Shown: positions 16,708 through 24,704, numbered from the stretch's first letter. The stretch: DNA of 25,490 bases from Haemophilus sp. C1 (GCF_001276515.1 NZ_LDVZ01000024.1:1-25490); one strand, 5' to 3'. Notes: generated from the sequence alone by a model not told the origin. Translations and numbers: made by a program.

Positions 16708-16727
16708 ATTTCTCCCTTTTTTTGGAT

Positions 16728-16757
16728 AAAAAAACGACTAGGCAAAGCCTAGCCGTT
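16728..16757 (-). terminator. proS terminator
   Basis: On the minus strand, AACGGCTAGGC and GCCTAGTCGTT (16733-16757, one G-U pair, TTT loop) are followed by TTTTT. It begins 8 bases after the proS stop codon and separates proS from the lipoprotein pair. Confidence 0.85.
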
Positions 16758-16764
16758 AAATATA

Positions 16765-18480
16765 TTACGCCTTCACATTTTCTTTCAAAAACGCTAACAA
16801 CTGCTCTTTCGCAATCATCTGTTTTTCGCCAGTACGGCGGTTCTTATATTCAATTTCACCGTTCTCTAGGTTTTTCTCACCGATTACCACCATATGCGGT
16901 ACACCGATAAGTTCCATATCTGCGAACATCACGCCTGGGCGTTCTTTACGATCATCAAAAATCACATCTACGCCTTGTGATTGTAAAGTGCGGTAAAGTT
17001 CTTCCGCGTATTTTTGCACGGTTTCAGATTTGTACATATTCATTGGTACAATCGCCACAGTGAATGGAGCAATTTCATCTGAAGGCCAAATAATACCGCG
17101 ATCGTCATGATGCTGTTCAATGGCTGAAGCCACCACGCGAGTTACGCCGATACCGTAGCAACCCATTGTCATCACAAGAGGTTTACCATCTTCGCCTTGC
17201 ACGGTCGCTTTCATTGCTTCAGAGTATTTTTTACCCAGTTGGAAAATATGTCCTACTTCAATACCACGTTTGATTTGAAGAGTGCCTTTACCATCCGGAC
17301 TTGGGTCACCTTCCACTACATTACGTAAATCAAATACTTCTGGCATTGCAACATCGCGTTCCCAGTTCACATTGAAGTAATGTTTTCCATCGATATTCGC
17401 GCCACAACTAAAATCAGACATTAACGCCACAGTGCGGTCAATAATTGCAGGAATATTAAGATTTAGCGCGCCTAATGATCCCACGCTCGCACCAATTTTT
17501 GCTTTAATTTCAGTTTCGTCCGCAAACTCAAGAGGATCTGCTACTAACGGGTGTTTTTGTGCTTTGATTTCGTTTAATTCGTGATCGCCACGAATAATCA
17601 AGGCAACAAGCGGTTGATTTTCGTCAGCACCTTTCACAATTAAGGTTTTCACGGTTTTTTCAATCGGCAGATTGAATTGTTCTACTAACTCCGTAATGGT
17701 TTTCGCATTTGGTGTATCCACCAAGGTCATTTCTGCGGTTGGTGCTTGGCGTTCGCCCACGGCCACTGCTTCAGCAAGCTCAATATTCGCGGCAAAATCC
17801 GATTCTGTTGAGAATACAACATCATCTTCCCCGCTTGAAGCTAACACTTGGAATTCGTGAGAAGCTGAACCACCAATAGACCCAGTATCCGCTTGTACCG
17901 CACGGAAATCTAAGCCTAAACGGTTAAAAATGTTACTGTACACTTGGTACATCACATCATAGGTTGCTTGCAAACTTTCTTGGGTAGTATGGAAAGAGTA
18001 CGCATCTTTCATAATAAATTCACGCGAACGCATTACACCAAAACGAGGGCGTACTTCATCACGGAATTTCGTTTGAATTTGATATAAGTTAAGTGGAAGT
18101 TGTTTATATGAAGAAACTTCTCGGCGTATTAAATCAGTAATCACTTCTTCGTGAGTTGGCCCAAGTACAAAGTTACGGTTTCCGCGGTCTTCAAAACGAA
18201 GGAGCTCAGGGCCATATTGATCCCAACGACCAGACTCTTCCCATAATTCCGCAGGTTGCACAACTGGCATTAATACCTCAATGGCACCACCTTTGTTCAT
18301 CTCTTCTCGAATAATCTTTTCTACTTTTTTCAATACACGAATACCCGTCGGTAACCAGTTATATAAACCTGATGCCATTGGGCGAATCATACCTGCACGC
18401 AACATTAATTGGTGGCTTACTACCTGAGCATCATTTGGTGTTTCTTTAAGGGTGGAGAATAAATATTGACTTGTACGCAT
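16765..18480 (-). CDS. proS: Prolyl-tRNA synthetase
   Basis: ProRS charges tRNA-Pro in the cytoplasm. The 571-residue protein has the bacterial-type architecture. The class II core includes motif 1 near residues 37-85 ([31 protein letters not shown]) and motif 2 ([18 protein letters not shown], about 138-155). The inserted YbaK-like editing domain that clears Ala-tRNA-Pro spans about 225-380. Motif 3 ([21 protein letters not shown], about 437-457) and the C-terminal anticodon-binding domain (about 470-571) follow. It is a single gene with its own terminator and a predicted extended -10 promoter. A USS lies at 16986-16994. Confidence 0.97.
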   Translation of the reverse strand: MRTSQYLFSTLKETPNDAQVVSHQLMLRAGMIRPMASGLYNWLPTGIRVLKKVEKIIREEMNKGGAIEVLMPVVQPAELWEESGRWDQYGPELLRFEDRGNRNFVLGPTHEEVITDLIRREVSSYKQLPLNLYQIQTKFRDEVRPRFGVMRSREFIMKDAYSFHTTQESLQATYDVMYQVYSNIFNRLGLDFRAVQADTGSIGGSASHEFQVLASSGEDDVVFSTESDFAANIELAEAVAVGERQAPTAEMTLVDTPNAKTITELVEQFNLPIEKTVKTLIVKGADENQPLVALIIRGDHELNEIKAQKHPLVADPLEFADETEIKAKIGASVGSLGALNLNIPAIIDRTVALMSDFSCGANIDGKHYFNVNWERDVAMPEVFDLRNVVEGDPSPDGKGTLQIKRGIEVGHIFQLGKKYSEAMKATVQGEDGKPLVMTMGCYGIGVTRVVASAIEQHHDDRGIIWPSDEIAPFTVAIVPMNMYKSETVQKYAEELYRTLQSQGVDVIFDDRKERPGVMFADMELIGVPHMVVIGEKNLENGEIEYKNRRTGEKQMIAKEQLLAFLKENVKA

Positions 18481-18520
18481 TGTTTAACCTTAGATTCTAA
18501 GAACTGAAAAAATTGGCGCA

Positions 18521-18529
18521 AGTATAACA
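18521..18529 (-). promoter_or_regulatory. Extended -10 promoter of proS
   Basis: On the minus strand TGT-TATACT (18521-18529) has the extended -10 pattern, about 40 bases before the proS ATG. The corresponding -35 position falls in the loop and far arm of the adjacent USS hairpin and is poor (TTAAAA). Confidence 0.5.
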
Positions 18530-18559
18530 AAAAGTGCGGTGTTTTTTAACCGCACTTTT
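18530..18559. terminator. USS-pair hairpin between proS and the glycosyltransferase insert
   Basis: AAAAGTGCGGT (18530-18540) and ACCGCACTTTT (18549-18559) pair perfectly around an 8-base, T-rich loop. Both arms contain the full USS. It lies just beyond the first copy of the recQ-end repeat. In an ancestor without the insert it would sit downstream of the minus-strand recQ gene and act as its terminator. Confidence 0.75.
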
Positions 18560-18570
18560 AACACTTAGTC

Positions 18571-18614
18571 ATTATTTTACCCCTTCGCCAAAATTGCCTT
18601 ATGTTCTTGAATAA
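18571..18614. repeat. Left copy of 44-bp direct repeat (recQ 3' end)
   Basis: These 44 bases match 19704-19747 with one mismatch (TTACCCC against CTACCCC). On the minus strand they encode the last 12 residues of RecQ and its stop codon (TAA here, TAG in recQ). This copy has no upstream recQ, so it is a duplicated end that bounds the insert. Confidence 0.9.
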
Positions 18615-18751
18615 ATTAAGTTAGGATCTATATAGATTTTGGTAAAGTGATATGATTTAATACGATTTGGAAAGTGTAAACAAATTATATCTATTTTCTT
18701 TAGGAAATACTTTTTATTTCTTCTAACTGGATAGTAAATTCAGAGGTAATA

Positions 18752-19580
18752 ATGTGTCAGTCAGTCAGTCAGTCAGTCAGTCAGTCAGTCAGTCAGTCAG
18801 TCAGTCAAATATAAAAATTTTATTGTCCTATGCAACGGTCTTTTCCGTTTACTGGGAAACATTGTAAAAATCCTGAGTTATCCATTTCACGCCCTTTTTC
18901 CCAAAAAACGTTTTACTATCCCCGAATTCAGCTCTGCAAAGTTAAGTACAAATCGCCAAGATAAAATCAACCGTACCATTTGGCAAACCAATTATTCAAA
19001 TAAAGTAACTCTGCCAATGTATTGCAACTATTTGTTTAACCGCTTAATGTCTTTGAGCTACGATTACCGCTATGTCAGCACAGAAGAGCGTGAGGAATAC
19101 ATTAAAGCCTACGCTGAGCCACACGTTTTTAACGCTTACAACCAACTTACTGACGGTGCTGCGCAAGCGGATTTCTGGCGTGTATTTATTCTCTGGCGTG
19201 AAGGTGGAATTTACATTGACATCGACGGACATTTGGTTTTCCCACTCTCACAAATTATTACCGAGCAAGATTCAGAAGTGCTGATCAAACGTCACGATAA
19301 ATATACCAACTTCTTCCTTGCGTGCGAAGCGGGACACCCAATTATGAAAGCCACACTAGATTTAATTGTAGAGAATATCGAAAACCGCCGTATAGACGGA
19401 GGCGTTTTTGCAATGACAGGCCCTGAAACATTAAATACAGTAATTAACCCTAAAATGATAAATACTCGTCGGGATAAAGTCACGTGCGCTCAAGGCACAT
19501 TTACCAACGAATACTTCCAATATATCGACAAGCCACACAGTAAGTGGATTTACAAAAAAAGTGAGGATCTGTTGAAATAG
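18752..19580 (+). CDS. Phase-variable glycosyltransferase (GT32/DXD type), predicted OFF
   Basis: The most likely start is ATG 18752, behind AGAGG at 18742-18746 with ideal spacing. It opens straight into 13 GTCA repeats. With 13 copies this frame meets TAA at 18812-18814 after 20 codons. The coding frame (repeat residues SVSQ, then open to 19580, about 275 codons) has a stop just before the repeats and no ATG until 19017. Changing the tract to 12 or 15 copies would join the ATG to it. The product resembles sugar transferases with a DXD motif: [10 protein letters not shown], then [20 protein letters not shown] followed by ID. The DXD is DID, residues 68-70 counted from 19017. It probably adds a sugar to lipooligosaccharide, by analogy with other repeat-controlled Haemophilus genes. 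The internal ATG would lose the start of the catalytic domain. Confidence 0.85.
18756..18807 (+). repeat. Tetranucleotide tract, 13 x GTCA
   Basis: 52 bases are an uninterrupted run of GTCA (equally TCAG), starting 4 bases into the glycosyltransferase gene. Tracts of this kind change length by slippage in Haemophilus and switch translation. In all three frames the repeat itself reads SVSQ without stops, so only the sequence after it decides the state. Confidence 0.97.
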
Positions 19581-19703
19581 TGATAGAAAGGTTTGCTCGC
19601 TTTTTGCTTTTAAGTGGTCATTTTAAGTTGTTATCTGGTTTATTATCTTTTTCTCGGATAAATAAATTTAACTTAATAAAATAAACAAATACAATTTGCT
19701 ACT

Positions 19704-19747
19704 ATTATTCTACCCCTTCGCCAAAATTGCCTTATGTTCTTGAATAA
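19704..19747. repeat. Right copy of 44-bp direct repeat, within the recQ 3' end
   Basis: This is the authentic 3' end of recQ plus 6 bases beyond it. It is in the same orientation as 18571-18614, 1133 bp away. Recombination between the copies would delete the glycosyltransferase gene and leave recQ whole. Confidence 0.9.
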
Positions 19748-21557
19748 GTTTAATAAAAGGCTGCCCAAAGCGTTCTAATTTAATTGAACCCACGCCATTA
19801 ATTTGTAACATTTCAATATTGTTCGTTGGCATATATTGTGCCATTTCTTGCAACGTCGCATCATTAAAGACAATGTACGGCGGAATATTTTCTTTATCGG
19901 CAATTTGTTTGCGTAAGAAACGCAAGCGTGCAAATAAATCCTTATCGTAATTTGCAACACCTTGACGCTGTGGATTATGGGCAATCTTACTGATTGCAGA
20001 AATACGAGGCATTGCCAGTTCTAATGGTTCTTTACCTTTCAGAATCGCTTTTGCACTTTCTGTAAGTTGCAACGTTGGATTTAATTCACTAATAACCTGT
20101 TGAACAAACCCCAAATGAATAAGCTGACGAATGACAGACTGCCAATGCTCTTTACTTTTATCTTTTCCGATACCATACACTGAAAGTTTATCGTGCTGGC
20201 GTTCAATAATTTTCTGATTGTGCATTCCACGCAACACCGCTATCACATAATGAGCACCGAAACATTGCCCCACTCGATAAATAGTAGACATTACTTTTTG
20301 CGCATCGACTAATCCATCATATTTTTTAGGAGGATCAAGGCAAATATCACAGTTATTGCATGGTGTTTGTCGATGCTCACCAAAATAATTGAGAAGAACT
20401 AAACGGCGACAAGTCTGGCTTTCCGCAAATTCACCTATAGCTTCTAATTTATGCTGCTCAATCTGACGCTGTGGCGTTTCTAGCTTTTCTAAAAGCATTT
20501 TTTGTAACCAAGCGTAATCTGCTGGCTCATAAAACAAAACGGCCTCTGCAGGTAAATCATCACGTCCTGCTCGACCTGTTTCTTGATAATAAGATTCAAT
20601 GCTACGTGGTAAATCAAAATGGGCAACAAAGCGCACATTAGATTTATTAATCCCCATTCCAAAAGCAATGGTTGCGACCACCACTTGAACATTATCACGC
20701 TGAAAATCCTGTTGCACACGTTCACGAATTGCCGTTTCCATTCCCGCATGATAAGCAGCAGCAGAGATACCTTTATTGCGTAAACTTTCCGCAATTCGCT
20801 CAACCTTATTTCTGCTGTTGCAATAAATAATCCCACTCTTACCCTTTTGAGCCAACACAAAACGTGTCAGTTGCTCCATAGGTTTATATTTTTCTTCTAG
20901 GGTATAACGAATGTTTGGTCGATCAAAACTACCAATATATTTATGCGGATTTTTCAGATTAAGGTGAGTCAAAATATCTTGGCGAGTTGCATAATCAGCT
21001 GTCGCGGTGAGCGCCATAATCGGCGCATGAGGGAAACTAGCTTTTAAACCACCAAGCTGGGTATACTCAAGGCGAAAATCATGCCCCCATTGAGAAATGC
21101 AATGCGCTTCATCAATCGCAATAAAGCTGACTTTACTATAAGAAATAAGTTGAAAGAAACTATTAGTCATCACTTTTTCTGGCGACACATAAAGCAGTTT
21201 AAGTTGCCCAGAAATAAGCTTATTTTGTACTTGTTGCTGCTGTTCTAAAGTCTGACTAGAATTAAGAAAATCCGCCTCAATTCCATTAGCTTGAAGCTGA
21301 TCCACTTGATCTTTCATCAAGGAAATCAACGGAGAAATCACTAACGTTAAACCCTCAAAACAAAGTGCGGGAATTTGGTAACAAAGCGATTTTCCATTCC
21401 CCGTTGCCATTACCACCAAGGCATCTTGTCCATTTAAAGCGGCATTGATGACTTCTTCCTGCCCTTTACGGAAAGATTGATAACCGAAAACCGATTTCAA
21501 AACAGAAAGTGCGGTTGGTTTTTCTATTATTTTTGGTGATAAATGAGAATCAAGCAT
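19710..21557 (-). CDS. recQ: ATP-dependent DNA helicase RecQ
   Basis: RecQ unwinds DNA 3' to 5' in recombination and repair. The 615-residue protein (from ATG 21557, MLDSHLSPK) has Walker A ATGNGKSLCYQ, where the common form is TGGGKS, so one Gly is replaced by Asn. The DEAH box is AIDEAHCISQWGHDFR, and the later helicase motifs include ETGRAGRDDLPAEA. The zinc-binding RQC region has four cysteines (TCRRLV, then PCNNCDIC), and a C-terminal HRDC domain (about 535-610) ends in EHKAILAKG. I chose ATG 21557, one base after the cyaY stop, because the longer frame from 21590 overlaps cyaY and adds residues unlike the family. A USS lies at 21507-21515. Its last 12 codons are duplicated at 18571-18614. 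Confidence 0.95.
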   Translation of the reverse strand: MLDSHLSPKIIEKPTALSVLKSVFGYQSFRKGQEEVINAALNGQDALVVMATGNGKSLCYQIPALCFEGLTLVISPLISLMKDQVDQLQANGIEADFLNSSQTLEQQQQVQNKLISGQLKLLYVSPEKVMTNSFFQLISYSKVSFIAIDEAHCISQWGHDFRLEYTQLGGLKASFPHAPIMALTATADYATRQDILTHLNLKNPHKYIGSFDRPNIRYTLEEKYKPMEQLTRFVLAQKGKSGIIYCNSRNKVERIAESLRNKGISAAAYHAGMETAIRERVQQDFQRDNVQVVVATIAFGMGINKSNVRFVAHFDLPRSIESYYQETGRAGRDDLPAEAVLFYEPADYAWLQKMLLEKLETPQRQIEQHKLEAIGEFAESQTCRRLVLLNYFGEHRQTPCNNCDICLDPPKKYDGLVDAQKVMSTIYRVGQCFGAHYVIAVLRGMHNQKIIERQHDKLSVYGIGKDKSKEHWQSVIRQLIHLGFVQQVISELNPTLQLTESAKAILKGKEPLELAMPRISAISKIAHNPQRQGVANYDKDLFARLRFLRKQIADKENIPPYIVFNDATLQEMAQYMPTNNIEMLQINGVGSIKLERFGQPFIKLIQEHKAILAKG

Positions 21558-21558
21558 C

Positions 21559-21864
21559 TTAGAACTGCACGTTCTCGCCATGCGCAGCACAAGCTTCGAC
21601 TAAACAATCCCAAAAACGTTTTCCGTCATTAGAAACCCAGTCGCCATTTTTAAAAGCAAAATGAAAACCACCTAATTTACTCGCAATCCAAAGCTCAAGT
21701 AATGGTTCTTGCTTGTTAATAACTATTTGTGTGCGATTATCAAAGGTGATTGTAAATACCGAACCTTGCGTTTCACAATCTACATCCGCACCTTGCGCTT
21801 CTAATTCTTCTTCAATTTTTTGCCAAACTTGTTCAATATTTTGGTGAAATTCTGCAATATTCAT
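21559..21864 (-). CDS. cyaY: Bacterial frataxin CyaY
   Basis: CyaY binds iron and tunes iron-sulfur cluster assembly by IscS/IscU. The 101-residue protein starts at ATG 21864 (MNIAEFHQNIEQVWQKIEEE). The longer frame from 21900 adds 12 residues that do not fit the family, and GGGAAC stands 8 bases before the chosen ATG. The frataxin fold is evident: an acidic N-terminal helix, strand FTITFDNRTQIVINKQEP, then LWIASKLGGFHF and a final helix (RFWDCLVEAC). recQ follows after 1 base, so the two are coupled. It is divergent from lptM, as in many gammaproteobacteria where cyaY and lptM (yifL) are back to back. Confidence 0.95.
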   Translation of the reverse strand: MNIAEFHQNIEQVWQKIEEELEAQGADVDCETQGSVFTITFDNRTQIVINKQEPLLELWIASKLGGFHFAFKNGDWVSNDGKRFWDCLVEACAAHGENVQF

Positions 21865-21961
21865 AAAATGTTCCCGTTTAAATCTGATAGAATGCGACAA
21901 ATTATAAAGCCTTTCTTAAGCTTGTGAAAGGCGGATTTACCGATAAGTAAGAGAGAGAAAA

Positions 21962-22078
21962 ATGAAAAAACTACTATCAATTTTAGTGCTTAGTGCAATT
22001 TGCATTGTAGCAACGGGATGCGGCGTAAAAGGTCCTTTATATTTCCCAGAAAAAGAACAAGCACAACAAACCAAATAA
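21962..22078 (+). CDS. lptM: Small lipoprotein LptM (YifL)
   Basis: A 38-residue lipoprotein reads MKKLLSILVLSAICIVATGC, then GVKGPLYFPEKEQAQQTK. The lipobox is ATGC with lipidated C20, and the GCGVKGPLYFP block right after it is the hallmark of the YifL/LptM family. LptM has been shown in E. coli to bind the LptDE complex and promote correct LptD disulfide formation. The gene has a purine-rich ribosome binding site (GAGAGAGA). It lies 43 bases before lysA and is divergent from cyaY. In E. coli the equivalent neighbour is dapF; here it is lysA, another gene of the same lysine branch. Confidence 0.9.
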   Translation: MKKLLSILVLSAICIVATGCGVKGPLYFPEKEQAQQTK

Positions 22079-22121
22079 GCGATTATCCAATTACAATCCC
22101 CCAAAAAAACAGGAACACAAC

Positions 22122-23369
22122 ATGAATTTCTTCCAATATAAAAATAATAAGCTTTATGCTGAAGATATTCCGGTTCAACAACTTGCTGAACAATTCGGTA
22201 CACCTCTTTATGTATATTCTCGCGCAACACTTGAACGCCATTGGCATGCTTTTGACTCAGCCTTCGGTAAGCGCCCTCACTTAATTTGCTTTGCAGTAAA
22301 ATCTTGCTCGAATATCGGCGTATTAAATATCATGGCAAAACTAGGTTCAGGTTTCGATATTGTCTCGCAAGGCGAACTTGAGCGTGTACTTGCAGCGGGT
22401 GGCGATGCATCAAAAGTAGTCTTTTCGGGCGTTGCTAAATCCCGAGAAGAAATTATGCGCGCATTAGAAGTCGAGATTCGTTGTTTTAATGTAGAATCAG
22501 TTTCTGAACTCAAACATATTAACCAAATCGCGGGGGAAATGGGTAAAATTGCACCTATTTCTTTACGTGTGAACCCAGATGTTGATGCGCATACGCACCC
22601 TTATATCTCAACAGGATTAAAAGAAAATAAATTTGGAGTAAGCGTAAATGAAGCTCGAGAGGTATATAAATTAGCCTCAACGCTGCCAAACATAAAAATA
22701 ACAGGGATGGATTGCCACATAGGCTCACAGCTCACTGAATTACAACCATTCTTAGATGCAACAGATCGCTTAATTGTCCTAATGGAACAATTAAAAGAGG
22801 ATGGAATTACATTAAAACATCTCGATCTGGGCGGTGGTTTAGGCGTGACTTATACAGACGAAACGCCTCCGCATCCAAGCGATTACGCAAATGCATTATT
22901 AGAAAAACTAAAAGATTATCCTGAACTTGAAATTATTCTTGAACCAGGCAGAGCAATTTCTGCCAATGCGGGAATTTTAGTAGCAAAAGTACAATACCTA
23001 AAAAATAATGAAAGTCGTAATTTCGCGATTACCGACACAGGAATGAACGATATGATCCGCCCTGCATTGTATGAGGCTTATATGAACATCGTAGAAATTG
23101 ACCGCACTTTAGTACGAGAAAAAGCGATTTATGATGTCGTGGGTCCAGTTTGTGAAACATCTGATTTCTTAGGCAAACAGCGGGAACTGTCTATTGCTGA
23201 AGGTGATTATATTGCTCAATGCTCGGCAGGAGCCTATGGAGCAAGTATGTCATCAAACTATAATTCTAGACCACGCACTGCAGAAGTGTTAGTAGATGGC
23301 GAGCAATCCTATTTAATTCGTCGTCGAGAAACCTTACAGGACCTTTGGGCATTAGAATCAACCATTTAA
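22122..23369 (+). CDS. lysA: Diaminopimelate decarboxylase
   Basis: LysA decarboxylates meso-diaminopimelate to L-lysine, the last step of the pathway. The 415-residue fold-type III PLP enzyme has the cofactor lysine K60 (CFAVKSCSN) and the glycine-rich phosphate loop LDLGGGLGVTY. The PEGR-like EPGRAIS motif, GPVCETSDF (catalytic Cys) and the C-terminal AYGASMSSNYNSRPR are also present. AGGAAC precedes the ATG. It lies 43 bases after lptM and is followed by a long hairpin. A USS lies at 23101-23109. Confidence 0.97.
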   Translation: MNFFQYKNNKLYAEDIPVQQLAEQFGTPLYVYSRATLERHWHAFDSAFGKRPHLICFAVKSCSNIGVLNIMAKLGSGFDIVSQGELERVLAAGGDASKVVFSGVAKSREEIMRALEVEIRCFNVESVSELKHINQIAGEMGKIAPISLRVNPDVDAHTHPYISTGLKENKFGVSVNEAREVYKLASTLPNIKITGMDCHIGSQLTELQPFLDATDRLIVLMEQLKEDGITLKHLDLGGGLGVTYTDETPPHPSDYANALLEKLKDYPELEIILEPGRAISANAGILVAKVQYLKNNESRNFAITDTGMNDMIRPALYEAYMNIVEIDRTLVREKAIYDVVGPVCETSDFLGKQRELSIAEGDYIAQCSAGAYGASMSSNYNSRPRTAEVLVDGEQSYLIRRRETLQDLWALESTI

Positions 23370-23382
23370 TATTTCTTATCTT

Positions 23383-23425
23383 AAAAGAGCGATAAAAAAA
23401 TAACTTATTTTTCTACCGCTCTTTT
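23383..23425. terminator. lysA terminator
   Basis: AAAAGAGCG (23383-23391) pairs with CGCTCTTTT (23417-23425), with further A-T pairing inside, and is followed by TCTCTC. It lies 13 bases after the lysA stop. Confidence 0.7.
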
Positions 23426-23493
23426 TCTCTCTATTAATTCTATCTCAAAAACAGTAACTTTATGAGATGAATCAAATTTTTATCAGTTCTAGA

Positions 23494-23522
23494 TTGGCAC
23501 TCTATTAAATTCTTTATAGAAT
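23494..23522 (+). promoter_or_regulatory. Predicted sigma-70 promoter of narP
   Basis: TTGGCA (23494-23499, 5 of 6) and TAGAAT (23517-23522, 5 of 6) are separated by exactly 17 bp. The start point would be near 23529. The 40-base leader carries a small AGTGG/CCACT inverted repeat (23539-23556) just before the AGGGGA ribosome binding site. About 60 bp upstream of the start, 23462-23475 has one perfect FNR half-site (ATCAA) and a poor second half. Confidence 0.6.
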
Positions 23523-23568
23523 AACGCGTCCAATTTAAAGTGGACTTCTAACCACTAAAGGGGAAATT

Positions 23569-24195
23569 ATGCAAGAAAAACTAAAAGTTTTATTGATTGA
23601 CGACCATCCATTAATGCGTCGTGGCATTAAACAACTTGTAGAATTAGACGATAACTTTGAAGTGGTGGCTGACGTAGGCAGCGGCACAGAAGGGATTTCT
23701 GTGGCATTACAAACATCACCTGATGTGATCATTTTAGATCTCAACATGAAAGGACTTTCTGGGTTAGATACGCTCAAAGGATTACGCGCAGAAGGCGTTG
23801 ATGCACGAATCTTAATTTTAACAGTGTCTGATGCAAAAAATGATATTTATACTCTGATTGATGCAGGTGCAGATGGTTACTTGCTAAAGGATACGGAACC
23901 AGATACTTTGCTAGACCAAATAAAGCGCATTGCACAAGGTGAAGTTATTCTGAGTGATTCTATTAAAAATTTATTGTTAGAACGCACTCATGAAGAAAAT
24001 CCATTAGACAGCCTAACAGATCGTGAAATGGGTGTACTTCGTCAAATTGCGACAGGTCTATCAAATAAACAAATTGCAACACAACTGTTTATTTCAGAAG
24101 AAACCGTGAAAGTACATATCCGTAATTTATTACGCAAATTAAATGTACATTCTCGTGTTGCCGCAACCGTGTTATTTTTTGAACAAAATCGTTAA
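23569..24195 (+). CDS. narP: Nitrate/nitrite response regulator NarP
   Basis: This 208-residue NarL/FixJ-type response regulator has a receiver domain (1-120) with acidic pocket D11/D12, phosphoacceptor D57 (VIILDLNM), the conserved Thr of ILTVSD and Lys of LLKD. The C-terminal LuxR-type DNA-binding domain is about 145-205 (LTDREMGVLRQIATGLSNKQ, then TVKVHIRNLLRKL). Haemophilus has the NarQ-NarP pair rather than NarX-NarL, and NarQ is not in this window. It activates anaerobic nitrate and nitrite respiration genes. It is transcribed alone from a good promoter and ends in a strong terminator. The narP rather than narL call rests on overall similarity and species knowledge. Confidence 0.9.
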   Translation: MQEKLKVLLIDDHPLMRRGIKQLVELDDNFEVVADVGSGTEGISVALQTSPDVIILDLNMKGLSGLDTLKGLRAEGVDARILILTVSDAKNDIYTLIDAGADGYLLKDTEPDTLLDQIKRIAQGEVILSDSIKNLLLERTHEENPLDSLTDREMGVLRQIATGLSNKQIATQLFISEETVKVHIRNLLRKLNVHSRVAATVLFFEQNR

Positions 24196-24210
24196 AGAAA
24201 ATAATCATAA

Positions 24211-24243
24211 AAAAATGCGCTAGGAGAGGCTTAGCGCATTTTT
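24211..24243. terminator. Bidirectional terminator between narP and the DUF2489 gene
   Basis: AAAAATGCGCTA (24211-24222) and TAGCGCATTTTT (24232-24243) are perfect complements around a 9-base loop, with T tracts in both directions. It lies between convergent genes. Confidence 0.9.
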
Positions 24244-24260
24244 CTTTAAAATTATAATAT

Positions 24261-24701
24261 TTAAATTAACTCAATAGATTTAATATCTTCTAATAGTATA
24301 TACAATTCTTTTTTAATATCTTGTTCAAACTGTACTTCTGCACTTTCTCGATCTAAATCGAGACGCATTCTTTCTCTTTTATCAAGCAATTTACGAGCAT
24401 CATGTGTAGGCATATCACGCACAACTTCATATAAGTTAGCCATCGCAGGATAAGTAGATAAATTCTTACCAAAAGGCATTAATAGCATTGTAAGACGGAT
24501 CACCCCCTCTGAAGTATTACATTCCCCAGATTGCATTGCTCGAGCAATAATATCAATGCTTTCTTTTAATCGTATAGTGCGCTCATGCTTGGCTTTAGTA
24601 ATCAATTCCTTTTGTATTTTTAACTGTTTTAATAAATATATTGCATATAAACTCAATCCAATCACCAAGAAAAATGCAACTACAATAAATAGCCAAATCA
24701 T
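24261..24701 (-). CDS. DUF2489-type membrane-anchored protein
   Basis: This 146-residue protein has one N-terminal membrane segment (about 2-25, WLFIVVAFFLVIGLSLYAIY). The long, charged, largely helical cytoplasmic part includes ESIDIIARAMQSGECNTSEG and the DKRERMRLDLDRE stretch. Length, topology and its position after yihI fit the DUF2489 family, whose function is unknown. The ATG lies 3 bases after the yihI stop, so the two are cotranscribed and translationally coupled. That suggests, without proof, a link to ribosome assembly or to the envelope. I am sure it is a real gene; the family name is from memory of this neighbourhood in related genomes. Confidence 0.75.
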   Translation of the reverse strand: MIWLFIVVAFFLVIGLSLYAIYLLKQLKIQKELITKAKHERTIRLKESIDIIARAMQSGECNTSEGVIRLTMLLMPFGKNLSTYPAMANLYEVVRDMPTHDARKLLDKRERMRLDLDRESAEVQFEQDIKKELYILLEDIKSIELI

Positions 24702-24704
24702 AAC

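Noticed and set aside
19017..19580. The 187-residue frame from ATG 19017 as the full glycosyltransferase gene.
   Set aside because: The same frame is open upstream to the repeats and contains a GT-like N-terminal segment (TIWQTN...). ATG 19017 has no ribosome binding site, whereas ATG 18752 does.
23462..23475. An FNR-like site upstream of narP (ATGAG-N4-ATCAA).
   Set aside because: One half is perfect, but the other matches only 3 of 5 bases. The distance of about 60 bp from the predicted start is plausible, yet too weak for a separate call.
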